DNA from: Streptomyces coffeae
GTDB lineage: Bacteria > Actinomycetota > Actinomycetes > Streptomycetales > Streptomycetaceae
Reading direction: 5' to 3'
Assembly (NCBI RefSeq): GCF_016741875.1
Contig: NZ_JAERRF010000018.1
Coordinates: 62,001-126,000, forward strand
DNA length: 64,000 nt
The stretch's first letter is position 1. Each line of letters begins with the position of its first letter. Made by a program: the position numbers and the translations under genes. A model generated the notes under the pieces. It worked only from the letters and a program-made list of their open reading frames with translations. It made no database searches and was not told the DNA's origin. Shown here piece after piece: positions 26,902 to 36,287 of the stretch.

Positions 26902-27643
26902 TCAGTTGAGGGCGAGTTCGCCACCGCGTGCTTCGAGGACGGTGCCGGTGATGTAGCCGGCCCGCGGGGAGGCGAGGAAGACAACCGCTTCGGCGATCTC
27001 CTCGGGCTCTGCGGGTCTGCCCAGGATGGTGGTCCGACCCAGTGCCTGGAGGATGTCCTCCCCCATCTCCACAGTGCCGGGGGTGCGGGCCGGACCGGAG
27101 CGTACGGCGTTCACCCGCACTCCCTGGGCGCCGAACTCATCGGCCCAGATGCGGGTGAGCAGTTCCAGCGCGGCCTTGGAGGCGCCGTACACTCCGGCGC
27201 CGCGCGCCGGGGTGGTGGCGGCCACGGTGCTCATGTTGACGATGGCTCCGTGGCCACGGGGCCGCCATGCCGGGTGCGAGTGCGCCGACCAGTTGCAACG
27301 GGGCGCGGGTGTTGACCGCCATGTGGGTGTCGAACATCTCGGTGGTACCTTCCGGCGTGCTGGCGAAGCGGTACATGCCCGCGTTGTTCACCAGCACATC
27401 GACCTCGCCCGCCTCGGCGGCCAGACGGCGGACGGCGTCGGGGTCGGCGAGATCGGCCGCGATGAATCTGGCCCGTCCGCCCGTGGCACGGATGTCCTCG
27501 ACGGCGTCGGCTCCCCGCCGCGCATGGCGGCCGTGGACCACCACCTCCGCCCCCAGCGCGGCGAAGCGCAGGGCGACCGTACGGCCGATTCCCGCGGTGC
27601 CACCGGTGACCAGGACCGTGGACCCGCTCAGTTCCGTACTCAC
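26902..27643 (-). pseudogene. SDR oxidoreductase, broken by a 1-nt frameshift
   Basis: Short-chain dehydrogenase of the FabG type in two frames. The N-terminal part has the NAD(P) motif TGGTAGIG and NNAG; the C-terminal part has the Ser and YGASK catalytic residues and the ITGTVLEARGGE end. The frames join exactly if one C is removed from the GGGG run at 27258-27261 (this strand), which restores GMAARGHGAIVNMSTVAA. As it stands translation ends early in a scrambled tail after the frameshift. Could be real inactivation or a homopolymer sequencing error. Start chosen at a GTG with CGAGGAG 7 nt upstream. Confidence 0.8.
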
Positions 27644-27848
27644 GCGCGCACTCCTCGACATAGCCGTCACATGGTGGTGGGGTGGCAGGGCGAAGCCGAC
27701 AGTCGAGGTCTACCCCACATCGGCACGTCGCGGCGGACCGGCCCGCCGTCCTGGGGCCGAACGGGCCATGGCACACCGTCCGCCCCGGGTACTGCCCCTG
27801 TACGTCGCGGAGTTGCCCGTCATCGGATCGGCCGCGATGATCCTCGCC

Positions 27849-28655
27849 ATGACCATCGACCCGGAAGCGCCGGACATCAACAGCGGCCACCCGGTGTCCG
27901 GCCGCTCCCGTCCGCTCGCGCTGGTCACCGGCGTGGGCCGCACGGTCGGGATCGGAGCGGGCATCGCCTGTCGGCTGGCGATGTCGGGCTGGGACATCGC
28001 CTTCACCTTCTGGCGCTCCTATGACGAGCGCATGCCCTGGGGCGCCGAGCCCGGAGCGGTCGACGCCATCATCGGCTCCCTCGGGGAGCACGGGGCGGCC
28101 ACCGTGGCGATCGAGGCGGACCTCGCGGACCCGGACGCGCCCGCGAAGATCTTCGACGAGGCCGAACACCGGCTGGGCGGTGTCACCGCCCTGGTGACGT
28201 GCCACTGCGAGTCGGTCGACTCCGGGCTGCTCGACACCACGGTGGAGAGCTTCGACCGGCACTTCGCCGTCAACGCACGTGCCACCTGGCTGCTGATCCG
28301 TGAGTACGGGCGGCGTTTCCGCGGTGTGCCGGGGAGCGGTCGGATCGTCGGTCTCACCAGCGACCACACCGCCGGGAACCTTCCGTACGGTGCGAGTAAG
28401 GGCGCCCAGGACCGCATCACTCTGGCCGCGGCGCAGGAGCTCGCGCACCTCGGTGTCAGCGCCAATGTCATCAATCCCGGACCGGTGGACACCGGCTGGA
28501 TGTCCGACGAGGTGCGGTCGTACTGTCAGGACCGGACACCGCTGGGCAGGCTGGGCACCCCGCGGGACACCGCCCATCTGGTGGACTTCCTCTGCTCACC
28601 GCAGGGCCAGTGGGTCAATGGCCAACTGCTGATGAGCAACGGCGGTTTCGCCTGA
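27849..28655 (+). CDS. SDR-family oxidoreductase
   Basis: 268-aa short-chain dehydrogenase. The cofactor loop is an expanded variant (TGVGRTVGIGAGIA), an acidic strand IEADLAD follows, and the catalytic Tyr-Lys is in YGASKGAQDR with the Ser position at LTSD. C-terminal NVINPGPVDTGWM and GQWVNGQLLMSNGG are standard. The insert after the first Gly recalls enoyl-reductase-like or atypical SDRs. The start is unsure (ATG 27837 or 27849, neither with a strong ribosome site). It is divergent from the frameshifted SDR gene across about 200 nt; the two are different subfamilies, not duplicates. Confidence 0.85.
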   Translation: MTIDPEAPDINSGHPVSGRSRPLALVTGVGRTVGIGAGIACRLAMSGWDIAFTFWRSYDERMPWGAEPGAVDAIIGSLGEHGAATVAIEADLADPDAPAKIFDEAEHRLGGVTALVTCHCESVDSGLLDTTVESFDRHFAVNARATWLLIREYGRRFRGVPGSGRIVGLTSDHTAGNLPYGASKGAQDRITLAAAQELAHLGVSANVINPGPVDTGWMSDEVRSYCQDRTPLGRLGTPRDTAHLVDFLCSPQGQWVNGQLLMSNGGFA

Positions 28656-28667
28656 CGGTGCGAGCGC

Positions 28668-28707
28668 GGGGTGGCGGCGCGGGGGTGGCGGCACAGGGGG
28701 TGGCGGC
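28668..28707. repeat. G-rich repeat, three copies
   Basis: Three imperfect copies of GGGGTGGCGGC spaced about 14 nt apart (starting at 28668, 28682 and 28697), just after the SDR stop and before the convergent oxidase stop. Four or more G-runs could form a quadruplex or act as a termination region. Confidence 0.6.
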
Positions 28708-28714
28708 ACCCCGC

Positions 28715-30136
28715 CTACCTTCCGGCCATTCCCGCGGCGGCCTTCTGGCCCGCCGGGCGGGGTTTGATGTTGTGGTTGAGCCGGAAGACGTTGTCGGGGT
28801 CGTACCGGGCCTTCACCTCGGTCAGCCGCTGGCAGTTCTCGGGGCCGAAGCCCGCGATGACACGGTCCTCGCCCTCCGCGCCGATGAAGTTGAGGTAGAC
28901 CGCGCCACTGGACCACGGTCGGACGTCCTCGCGTGTGGCGCGGGCCCACCGCCGCGCGCGGTCGTCGTCGGCCGGGTCCTCCCACAGCCCGAAGGGATGG
29001 ACGATCCACGGCGCTCTCCGCCATGGCACCGGATAGTCCGCGGGGCCTCGTGCCACCGCCCCGCCCTGGGGGAACAGCACATGCTGGGAGGGAGAAGGGA
29101 TGACCATGTCCGTCGCGCGGGCGCAGAAGAGGTTCACCGCCGGGTCCGGGAACGCGTCAAGGTATTCGGCGGACCAGTAGTTCCGGTAGCCGGGCGGATC
29201 GTCGAGCATGCACTGGAGATCCGCGTAGGGCAACTCGGTGATCATCTCGGCGTCGTGGCCGAGGTGCAGCAGCGGGGCGGCGATGGATCGGGCCTGCTGT
29301 TCGCGGCCGGTGAAGGTGACGATGACGGCGCAGGCGAGCTTGTTGACCATGTCCGCGGGGACGAAGTCCTCCGGCGGAGCCGTGAGGTAGAGGAGTCCGC
29401 CGCCGATCTCGTCGGGCGCGGATTCCAGGAAGTCGCGGTAGGCGCACGCCACGTGCCGGCCCGCACCGGGGCGCCACATCAGCAGCATCGCCGTGACGAC
29501 AGGGAGCGGATGCAACCGGAGGGCGAAGGAGGTGGCCACGCCGAAGTTGCCGCCGCCTCCGTGCAGGGCCCAGAACAGCTCGGGGTGCTCGTCCTCGCTG
29601 GTGTGCAGCGCTTCGCCCTGTGCGGTGACGAGGTCCACGGACAGCAGGTGGTCGCAGGCCAGGCCGAAGGCACGGTCCAGCCAGCCGGTGCCACCACCCA
29701 GGACGAAGCCGCCGACGCCCGTGGTCGACACCCGGCCGCCGGTGGTCGCCAGCTCGTACGGTTCGGTCGCCCGGTCCAGATCGCGCATCACCGCGCCGCC
29801 GCCCACGCGCGCCACCCGGGCCCCCGGGTCGACCGTCACCGCCCGCATCCGGCGCAGATCGATGACGAGGCCGTCGTCGCACAGGGACATGCCCGCGACG
29901 CTGTGCCCGCCGCCGCGGACCGCGATCCGCAGCCCCCGGTCGCGGCCGAAGGCGACCGCGCGGCTGACGTCGTCCTGGCTCTCACACTGGACGATCATCG
30001 CCGGTCGCCGATCGATCATGGCGTTGAAGATCGTGCGGGCTTCGTCGTAGGCCGGGTCGCCCGGCACGATCACCTCACCCGCCAGCCCCTCGCGGAGACC
30101 GGCGAGAGCCGTGCCGTCCATACCACCGGGTGTCAT
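28715..30136 (-). CDS. FAD-linked oxidase (berberine-bridge type)
   Basis: 473-aa PCMH-type flavoprotein. FAD-binding strand: RGGGHSVAGMSLCDDG, where the His is the site of 8-alpha-histidyl FAD attachment; TTGVGGFVLGGGTGWL is the second FAD loop and lacks the Cys used by bicovalent enzymes, so a single covalent link is expected. The C-terminal BBE segment (VYLNFIGAEGED, then RYDPDNVFRLNHNI) is complete. Members oxidise sugars, alkaloid-like or polyketide substrates with O2. No signal peptide. The start at 30136 begins MTPGGMDG; the purine-rich leader GGGGAG is somewhat distant. Confidence 0.9.
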   Translation of the reverse strand: MTPGGMDGTALAGLREGLAGEVIVPGDPAYDEARTIFNAMIDRRPAMIVQCESQDDVSRAVAFGRDRGLRIAVRGGGHSVAGMSLCDDGLVIDLRRMRAVTVDPGARVARVGGGAVMRDLDRATEPYELATTGGRVSTTGVGGFVLGGGTGWLDRAFGLACDHLLSVDLVTAQGEALHTSEDEHPELFWALHGGGGNFGVATSFALRLHPLPVVTAMLLMWRPGAGRHVACAYRDFLESAPDEIGGGLLYLTAPPEDFVPADMVNKLACAVIVTFTGREQQARSIAAPLLHLGHDAEMITELPYADLQCMLDDPPGYRNYWSAEYLDAFPDPAVNLFCARATDMVIPSPSQHVLFPQGGAVARGPADYPVPWRRAPWIVHPFGLWEDPADDDRARRWARATREDVRPWSSGAVYLNFIGAEGEDRVIAGFGPENCQRLTEVKARYDPDNVFRLNHNIKPRPAGQKAAAGMAGR

Positions 30137-30329
30137 GGAGCCCCGCTCTCTCCCCCCGGGGTGCCGCCCGGGCTCCCGTGGGGCCCAGACCCTCCCCTTC
30201 GATCGTAACGTCGGGGCGGGGGCCGGGCACAGTCGCTCGGGAGGCCGGCCCCGTTCCACCGGCCCCGGCCGTGGCCGGGGCCACGCCCTGCCCGGGACGT
30301 CCTCGGCGGTGGTGTGCGGTGCGGCTGGG

Positions 30330-31625
30330 TCAGGGCAGCGGATCCTGCTGCGGTGCCCTCCCCGCCCGGCCGCGGTCGGCCCGGCCGCGTTCCATCGTGT
30401 CGTCGTCCGTCGTCACGTGGTCGGTCGTGACGTGGCCGGTCACGCCGTGGCCGGGCGTGGTGTGGTCCATGGCCGCGCCGCCGGTCGCCGTGGCCTGATG
30501 GGCGGGACGGGACCGGGGCCGGGAGTAGCGGCGCATCATGGGCAACTCGACGGTGCGCCACAGCAGGAGGGAGGCGAGGACGCACACCGTGGCCACACCG
30601 AGCGCGATGGCCGTGGCCGCGAGGGTGCCGAAGGTTCGCTCACCGAGCAGCAGGCGGATCGCGTACAGGATTGGGAAATGGATCATGTACAGGGCGAAGG
30701 ACGCCTCGCCGAGCACCACAAGACCGCGCAGAGCGAGCCAGGTGGGGCGGCGGTCGATGTCGCGGCCGGCGAGTGCGGCGATCACCGCGGCGAGCGGCAG
30801 ACAGGTGGCCGCTCCCCAGACGTACTCGTCCGGCAGCCGGGGCTGCGCCACGAAGAGGCCGATGAGGACGAGCAGCGGCCAGCGCAGCCGCAGCGCGGGC
30901 CACCGGCCCGTCCGTACGGCGAGGGCGAGCAGCATGCCGAGGAGGAATTCCAGCAACCTCACGGGCGGGAAGAAGTAGATCAGCCACCAGCGCTCCATGG
31001 ACAGGGGCGTCCAACTCCCGGCAGCGGCCTCGTCGGTGACGAGCGTGACCATCGCGGGCGTGGCGAGGATCAGTGCGGCGATCAGTCCGATCCCGGGCCA
31101 GATCCGGCGGGCGGGCAGGGCGTTCAGCGGCCGGATCAGGAAGGGGAAGAGGAGGTAGAAGAACGCCTCGCAGGAGATGGACCAGGTCACCGGGTTCACA
31201 CTGCTGAAGTCCGCCATGTCGGGGGCCCAGGTGTGGACGAGGAACAGATTCTTCAGGGCCTCGTCGATGGCCGGGTCCGGTACGGGGAGCAGTGTGGCCG
31301 TCCCCGTCGCCATGAGCAGGACCAGCATGAGGGTCCAGGTCACCGCGTGGTTGGGGAAGATCTTGACGAACCGGCGCCGCCAGAAGCGTCCGGCGGTGTC
31401 GTCCGGGCGGAGGGTCCAGGTCAGGACGAAGCCGCTGAGCATGAAGAAGGTGGAGACGGCCGCGGCACTGAGCATATGGGACCTGTCGGCGGCCTCGTAG
31501 ATCGCCTCGTCCGCAAAGAGTCTTCCCAGTGTCAGGACATGACCGAAAAGGACCGCGCACGCCAGAAGAAATCGATAGCCGGTGAGCGAGGGGAGCCTGT
31601 CCGGATGCGGTAAGGCGCTGGCCAT
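30330..31625 (-). CDS. Acyltransferase family 3 (OafA/YrhL-like)
   Basis: 431-aa integral membrane O-acyltransferase with about ten helices. SLTGYRFLLACAVLFGHV carries the catalytic His of the family, FFMLSGFVLTWT the second conserved block and FVKIFPNH the Arg/Lys motif. It would transfer an acyl group to an exported glycan, lipid or secondary metabolite. The last 50 residues form a hydrophilic His/Thr/Asp tail of short repeats (TGHVTTDHVTTD), encoded by a locally repetitive tract. AAAGG lies 6 nt before the ATG. Confidence 0.9.
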   Translation of the reverse strand: MASALPHPDRLPSLTGYRFLLACAVLFGHVLTLGRLFADEAIYEAADRSHMLSAAAVSTFFMLSGFVLTWTLRPDDTAGRFWRRRFVKIFPNHAVTWTLMLVLLMATGTATLLPVPDPAIDEALKNLFLVHTWAPDMADFSSVNPVTWSISCEAFFYLLFPFLIRPLNALPARRIWPGIGLIAALILATPAMVTLVTDEAAAGSWTPLSMERWWLIYFFPPVRLLEFLLGMLLALAVRTGRWPALRLRWPLLVLIGLFVAQPRLPDEYVWGAATCLPLAAVIAALAGRDIDRRPTWLALRGLVVLGEASFALYMIHFPILYAIRLLLGERTFGTLAATAIALGVATVCVLASLLLWRTVELPMMRRYSRPRSRPAHQATATGGAAMDHTTPGHGVTGHVTTDHVTTDDDTMERGRADRGRAGRAPQQDPLP

Positions 31626-32052
31626 GGGATGCCTTTCCGTAATGTGGGGAGCGAACCGGAATGAGCATGCCCGGAAAAGACCGTCGGAGCACCGCGTAGG
31701 GCGGAGAACTTATTTACGAGCAACGGACGGAAAGGCAGCCGAGCGCGCCGCTGTCATCGTTCGGCTCGGCAGGCCGCGGCGACCGACCTGCCGGACGGCG
31801 GGACTGGATGACGGACCGCCAGGTCATGGCCGGAGCGGTGGTGGCGCGGACCGCGGCACGCCCTTGCCGGTACACCTTCTGAGGGCACGGCGGGGGAATC
31901 GGGGCTTCGGTGTGCGACGGGGCGCGGCAGCACACGCCCCGTCGCGCCGGAAAGCTCTCCCGACCGGGTGCCCGATGGCCACCGCGTCCGCGCTCCGGCC
32001 GAGGCGAGCACGGACGGCGTGCGGGCCGCGTGCGGACGGTACACGGACGGCT
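31626..32052. other. 427-nt intergenic region
   Basis: Between two minus-strand genes, no supported gene. It contains the hairpin at 31914-31945 and, toward 31700, an AT-richer patch (GAACTTATTTACGAG) that may belong to the acyltransferase promoter. Confidence 0.5.
31914..31945 (-). terminator. Hairpin downstream of PLP gene
   Basis: 11-bp perfect stem GCGACGGGGCG / CGCCCCGTCGC with a 10-nt loop, about 110 nt past the cysteine-desulfurase-like stop codon on the minus strand. Confidence 0.7.
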
Positions 32053-33273
32053 TCAGGGGTGTGTGACCGGCTCGTTCAGGAAGTCGGACAGGCCGTTGAG
32101 CAGCCGGTCCACATCCTCGGCGCTGGTGTAGGGAGCCAGACCGACCCGGAGCCCTCCGGTGTCGCCGAGCCCCAGCCTGCGGGACGGCTCCAGCGCGTAG
32201 AAGGAGCCGGACGGGGCGTCGACACCACGGGCGGCGAGACAGCGGTGAGCGTCGGCCGTGTCGCGTCCGTCGATGGTCAGCAGAAGGGTCGGGGTGCGGT
32301 GCGCGGCCCGGGAGTGGACCGTGATCGCGTCGAACGCGGCAAGGCCCGCTTCGATCCGCAGCCGCAGGGAGTCCTCGTACGTTTCGAGGGCCTCGAACGA
32401 CGCGGCCAGCCGCTCCCGGCGGCCACCCCGGGCCGCCGAGTCGAGGCCCGCCAGGAAATCGACCGCGGCGCGCGTTCCGGCGAGGAATTCATAGGGAAGG
32501 GTGCCGAATTCAAAACGCTCGGGGACGGCGTTGGTCGACGGCAGTAGTTTGTCCGGGGACAGACTCTCCAGGATTTCCGGACGGCTCACCAGAACGCCGA
32601 GGTGAGGACCGAGGAATTTATACGGGGAGCAGGTGAAGAAGTCGGCCCCGAGCCGGTCGATATCGACATGGGCATGCGCGGTGTAATGCACACCGTCGAC
32701 ATACAGCAGTGCTCCGGCGGCATGGACGATGCGGGAGATCTCCGTGATCGCCGGGCGGGTGCCGATCAGGTTCGAGGCAGCCGTGACCGCGACCAGCCGG
32801 GTGCGGTCGCTCAGTACGGCGCCGATGTGATCCGGGGTCAGCTCGCCCGTGGCCGGATCGAAGTCGGCCCAGCGGACGGTGACGCCCGCACGGGCGGCCG
32901 CCTGCACCCACGGGCGGATGTTGGAGTCGTGGTCCAGACGCGACACCACGACCTCATCGCCCGGCGCCCAGGTCTTGGCGAGGGTGCGGGAGAAGTCGTA
33001 CGCCAGCTGAGTGGCGCTGCGGCCGAAGACGACCGCGCCCGGGTCAGCCCCGAGCAGGTCCGCCAGCGCGAGACGTGCGTCCGCGACGATCGTCTCGGCG
33101 TTCCGCTCCCCCACCGTGAGCCGGCCCCGGTTGGACAGGGGGTTGGCCAGCGCCTCGGAGACGGCCTCGATGACGGGTCGGGGTGTCTGCGTGCCGCCTG
33201 GTCCGTCGAAGTGCGCCGATCCGGCCTTCAGGGCGGGGAACTGCGCGCGGACGGCGGCGATGTCGTACGTCAC
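32053..33273 (-). CDS. Cysteine desulfurase-like PLP protein
   Basis: 406-aa class-V aminotransferase fold enzyme, closest to the cysteine desulfurase-like VC1184 subfamily. FDGPGGTQTPRPVIEA, RSATQLAY, LDHDSNIRPW and YVDGVHYTAHAHVD bind the PLP phosphate and ring; the Schiff-base lysine is in CSPYKFLGPH. The mobile-loop Cys of true IscS/SufS enzymes is not obvious, so the reaction is uncertain. The GTG at 33273 is fixed by AAGGAG 6 nt upstream. It is divergent from the AI-2E permease gene, with an AT-rich gap (GGATAAATAACC) that probably holds promoters. Confidence 0.87.
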   Translation of the reverse strand: MTYDIAAVRAQFPALKAGSAHFDGPGGTQTPRPVIEAVSEALANPLSNRGRLTVGERNAETIVADARLALADLLGADPGAVVFGRSATQLAYDFSRTLAKTWAPGDEVVVSRLDHDSNIRPWVQAAARAGVTVRWADFDPATGELTPDHIGAVLSDRTRLVAVTAASNLIGTRPAITEISRIVHAAGALLYVDGVHYTAHAHVDIDRLGADFFTCSPYKFLGPHLGVLVSRPEILESLSPDKLLPSTNAVPERFEFGTLPYEFLAGTRAAVDFLAGLDSAARGGRRERLAASFEALETYEDSLRLRIEAGLAAFDAITVHSRAAHRTPTLLLTIDGRDTADAHRCLAARGVDAPSGSFYALEPSRRLGLGDTGGLRVGLAPYTSAEDVDRLLNGLSDFLNEPVTHP

Positions 33274-33506
33274 GGGCGACTCCTTGGACGGGTGATCGAT
33301 TATGGAGTCACCGTGGGCGGGAGGGAACACCACGGTCAGCTCCTCGCTCCGTGGACGCGGCGGCCGTGCGACCCGCCGCGCCCGGGGCGAGCGCCCGGAC
33401 ACCCACCCTGCTTCAATCATTACATTCAGGATCAGTCGGATAAATAACCTGAGTCCGGACGCTTTCCATCACGAAGGGCCGGGACACGGAAGGCGGTGGC
33501 GCCGAC

Positions 33507-34811
33507 GTGAGCGACGGGTCTCTCCCTCCGTCCGATGGACCGGCATCTGACGGAGCGGCACACAACAGCGCGGCACACGACGGACCGGAGCGGGGCGGCG
33601 CGACGAGCGGCGAGAAGCACACGAGCCGGAGTACGTCGCGGCGCTCACGACCTCCGCGCAGGGCGGCCGGCGGTCGTCCGCGTCGTGCCTCACGAGCCGC
33701 CCTGGCCCGTGCCCGCTCCGGATCCGCGGCGGTCGCCGCGGCCATGCGCGGAGCGAGCGGGGACGGTGGGCTCGTCCATCCCGGGCTGCGGATGGCCGCG
33801 GCGTACGCATGGCGGATCCTGGTCGTCGGAGTCGCCGTCTATCTGGCGTTCACAGTGCTGGGGCGCTTCGAACTCGTCGCGATCGCGGTATTCCTCGCGC
33901 TGGTGGCCACGGCGCTGCTGCGCCCGCTGGCCGATCTGCTGGCCCGGGTGGTGCCCCGGCCGCTGGCGGTGGCGCTCTCGGTGTTCGGCAGCCTGTTCCT
34001 GGTGCTGGGGCTGCTGGCGCTGGTGGGCAACGCGGCGGCCGGTGAGGCGAGCAGGCTGGTGGGTGAGTTCCGCGGCGGAATCGGCCGGATCCAACACTGG
34101 CTGGAGGGGCCTCCGTTCCATGTCCGGCGCGGCACCCTGGAGGGGCTGCACGACAGGATCAACTCCTTCGTCGCCCGGAACCGCGGGGCCCTGATCAGCC
34201 GGGCGCTCAGCAGTGCGGGCCGCGCGGTGGAGGCGCTGACCGCGGCGGTTCTGGCGCTGTTCTGCTCAATCTTCTTCGTCCACTCCGGCGACGGGATGTG
34301 GCGGTGGTTCCGAGGACAGCTCCCGGAGGCCGCTCGGTCGCCATGGGACCGGGCCGGCCGGGCGGCCTGGAGCACGTTCGCCGGATACACCCGGGGCATC
34401 ATCCTGGTGGCGGCCACCAACGCGGTCCTGGTGGGTGTCGCGCTGTTTCTGCTGCGGGTGCCGCTGGCCCTGCCGCTGACCCTCCTGGTCTTCTTCGCCA
34501 CCTTCGTCCCTCTGATCGGGTCGCCGATCGCGCTGGCGGTGGCCACGGTGGTGGCGCTGGCGGGGCGCGGGCCGGTGATCGCGGCGGTCGTGCTGGCGCT
34601 CATCGTGGTCGTCGGGCAATTCGAGGGCCATGTCCTGCATCCGCTGGTGATGAGCTGGGCGGTGCGGCTGCATCCGGTGGTGGTCGCCATCTCGGTCATC
34701 GGCGGGGGCATCGTCGCCGGGGTGGCCGGGGCGGTGGTGGCCGTGCCCATGGTGTCCGTCGCCTGGTCGGTGACGCGCGCGTTGCGCGACGCTCCGCCCG
34801 AGGGTGTCTGA
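33507..34811 (+). CDS. AI-2E family transporter (PerM-like)
   Basis: 434-aa polytopic membrane protein of the AI-2E/PerM family. The first 80 residues are Arg/Ser-rich and disordered, then eight hydrophobic segments follow. Family landmarks are the long helix-hairpin region (AWSTFAGYTRGIILVAATNAVLVGVALF) and the FFATFVPLIGSPIA loop, with a C-terminal GQFEGHVLHPLVM. The family includes quorum-signal exporters and Na+/H+ antiporters, so the name does not fix the cargo. The GTG start is tentative: a later ATG opening MRGASGDG would give a protein without the disordered tail. Confidence 0.85.
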   Translation: MSDGSLPPSDGPASDGAAHNSAAHDGPERGGATSGEKHTSRSTSRRSRPPRRAAGGRPRRASRAALARARSGSAAVAAAMRGASGDGGLVHPGLRMAAAYAWRILVVGVAVYLAFTVLGRFELVAIAVFLALVATALLRPLADLLARVVPRPLAVALSVFGSLFLVLGLLALVGNAAAGEASRLVGEFRGGIGRIQHWLEGPPFHVRRGTLEGLHDRINSFVARNRGALISRALSSAGRAVEALTAAVLALFCSIFFVHSGDGMWRWFRGQLPEAARSPWDRAGRAAWSTFAGYTRGIILVAATNAVLVGVALFLLRVPLALPLTLLVFFATFVPLIGSPIALAVATVVALAGRGPVIAAVVLALIVVVGQFEGHVLHPLVMSWAVRLHPVVVAISVIGGGIVAGVAGAVVAVPMVSVAWSVTRALRDAPPEGV

Positions 34812-34974
34812 CGGGGCAGCCAAGGCGGGCCCTTTCGCTGGGATCTGACGGGGCTCCGGGCGCACGGGGCGAGGTCGGCGAAATGACGCGGCGGGCGCCG
34901 CCGTCGGCCGCATAGGGTGACCACGGCCGATCCGCCGCGCGGCCGGGGACGGCCCCGTCGTCAGGAGGCTTGTG

Positions 34975-35763
34975 ATGTTGGTGTTCGCTCAGATCAGTGA
35001 TGTGCACGTGGGGCAGGACCGCGGGGACGGAGGCGCCCGGGCCGCCGAGCGCACCCGCCGGGTGATGGCGTATCTGAACGGTCTCCCCGGGCAGCTCGAC
35101 GCCATCCTGGTGACGGGTGACCTCGCCGACCACGGCACCGAGGAGGAGTACCGCGAGGCGGCCGCGCTCCTCACCTCGCCACGCCCGGTCCTGACCTGTC
35201 CGGGCAACCACGACGAACGGACCGCCTACCGGCGCCACTTCCTGGGTGAGAACACCTCGGGTGCGGACGCCACCGCTCCGGTGAACCGGGCGCACCATCT
35301 CCCCGGGGCCACCTTCCTGATGTGCGACTCCTCGGTGCCCGGACGCCATGACGGACTGCTGGACGATGTCACCCTTGCGTGGCTCGACCGTGAGCTGGCC
35401 GACTCTCCTCCGGATGTCCCGGCCTTCGTCGCCTTCCACCACCCGCCGTTGCCGCTGCACATCCCTTACGTGGATGAGATCCGGCAGTTCCAGGCCGAGC
35501 GCCTGGAGAAGGTGCTGGACCAGTACGACCATGTGGTCTCGCTGCTGTGCGGCCATGCGCACACCGCCGCGACCACGACCTTCGCCGGTCTTCCCCTGCT
35601 GGCCGCGCCCGGGGTGGTCTCCACGCTCACCCTGCCCAGCGAGTGCGGGGACGAGGACGGCCCCATCAACTTCGGCCTGCCGCCGATGGTCGCCTTCCAC
35701 GTCCTCGACGAAACCAACCGGGTGACCACCCACTTCCGCGCCGTTCCGACCGACGCCGGTTAA
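34975..35763 (+). CDS. Metallophosphoesterase (CpdA/class III PDE-like)
   Basis: 262-aa binuclear metal phosphoesterase. All ligand motifs are present in order: DVH (D-x-H), GDLADHG, GNHDER, FHHPP and GHAH. The arrangement matches class III cyclic-nucleotide phosphodiesterases such as CpdA, so it may hydrolyse cAMP or another phosphodiester; activity is inferred. AGGAGG lies 6 nt before the ATG. The stop codon overlaps the palindrome upstream of nsrR, so the two genes are close neighbours on the same strand. Confidence 0.88.
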   Translation: MLVFAQISDVHVGQDRGDGGARAAERTRRVMAYLNGLPGQLDAILVTGDLADHGTEEEYREAAALLTSPRPVLTCPGNHDERTAYRRHFLGENTSGADATAPVNRAHHLPGATFLMCDSSVPGRHDGLLDDVTLAWLDRELADSPPDVPAFVAFHHPPLPLHIPYVDEIRQFQAERLEKVLDQYDHVVSLLCGHAHTAATTTFAGLPLLAAPGVVSTLTLPSECGDEDGPINFGLPPMVAFHVLDETNRVTTHFRAVPTDAG

Positions 35764-35785
35764 TTTGCATCTCAGATGCGCATTA
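35761..35785. promoter_or_regulatory. NsrR-type operator before nsrR
   Basis: Inverted repeat TAATTTGCATCT - C - AGATGCGCATTA: 12-bp arms around one central base, 10 of 12 positions paired. It starts at the stop codon of the phosphoesterase gene and ends 14 nt before the nsrR start. NsrR sites in streptomycetes are 11-1-11 imperfect palindromes of this layout. It implies autoregulation. Confidence 0.8.
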
Positions 35786-35799
35786 TCTAATCTGCTGCC

Positions 35800-36249
35800 A
35801 TGCGGCTGACGAAGTCAACGGATCTGGCCCTCCGGGCGATCATGCGCCTCGCGGTGAGCGGCGCCGAGCCGTGCACCGCGCGGCAGGTCGCCGCGGAGAT
35901 GCAGGTTCCGTACAGCCACCTGGCCAAAGTCGCCGCCCGGCTCCAGCATCTCGACATGATCGAGACACGCCGGGGGCGCGGCGGCGGACTGGTGCTCACC
36001 GAGACCGGGCGCACCGCCTCGATCGGCCAACTCGTCCGGGAGTTGGAGGGGGTTGGTGATGTTGTCGACTGCGAGGGGGACGCCCCCTGCCCGCTGCGAC
36101 AGGGATGTCGGCTGCGGATGGCGCTGCGCCGGGCCCAGGAGGCGTTCTACGCCACGCTCGATCCACTGACGGTCGACGATCTGGTCGCCTCCCCCACTGG
36201 CCCGGTACTGCTGGGGCTGGTGGGACGCAGCCCCGACCTGCCCCGCTGA
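35800..36249 (+). CDS. nsrR: NsrR nitric-oxide-sensing repressor
   Basis: 149-aa Rrf2-family repressor. The winged HTH (TARQVAAEMQVPYSHLAKVAARL, about 26-48) is followed by the wing RRGRGGGL, and three cysteines Cys91, Cys97 and Cys103 (DCEGDAPCPLRQGC) sit in the cluster loop. Asp8 is present, the fourth [4Fe-4S] ligand in the Streptomyces coelicolor protein. Nitric oxide destroys the cluster and releases DNA. The flavohaemoglobin gene follows 73 nt downstream, and both genes carry a matching palindrome. Confidence 0.93.
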   Translation: MRLTKSTDLALRAIMRLAVSGAEPCTARQVAAEMQVPYSHLAKVAARLQHLDMIETRRGRGGGLVLTETGRTASIGQLVRELEGVGDVVDCEGDAPCPLRQGCRLRMALRRAQEAFYATLDPLTVDDLVASPTGPVLLGLVGRSPDLPR

Positions 36250-36287
36250 TTCCAGGAGCCCCCCGTGGCGGACTTCTTCACGCCGTT

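Noticed and set aside
27267..27848. N-terminal extension of the second SDR by nearly 200 residues
   Set aside because: It overlaps the opposite-strand SDR and consists of Ser/Arg-rich shadow sequence; the Rossmann fold begins right after the internal ATG.
28668..28707. G-rich repeat as a CRISPR-like or phage attachment site
   Set aside because: Units are too short and irregular; a slippage tract or termination zone between convergent genes is simpler.
30390..30480. Repetitive tract at the 3' end of the acyltransferase gene as a possible operator array
   Set aside because: The repeats are short, irregular and inside the coding frame; they are better explained as a low-complexity protein tail.
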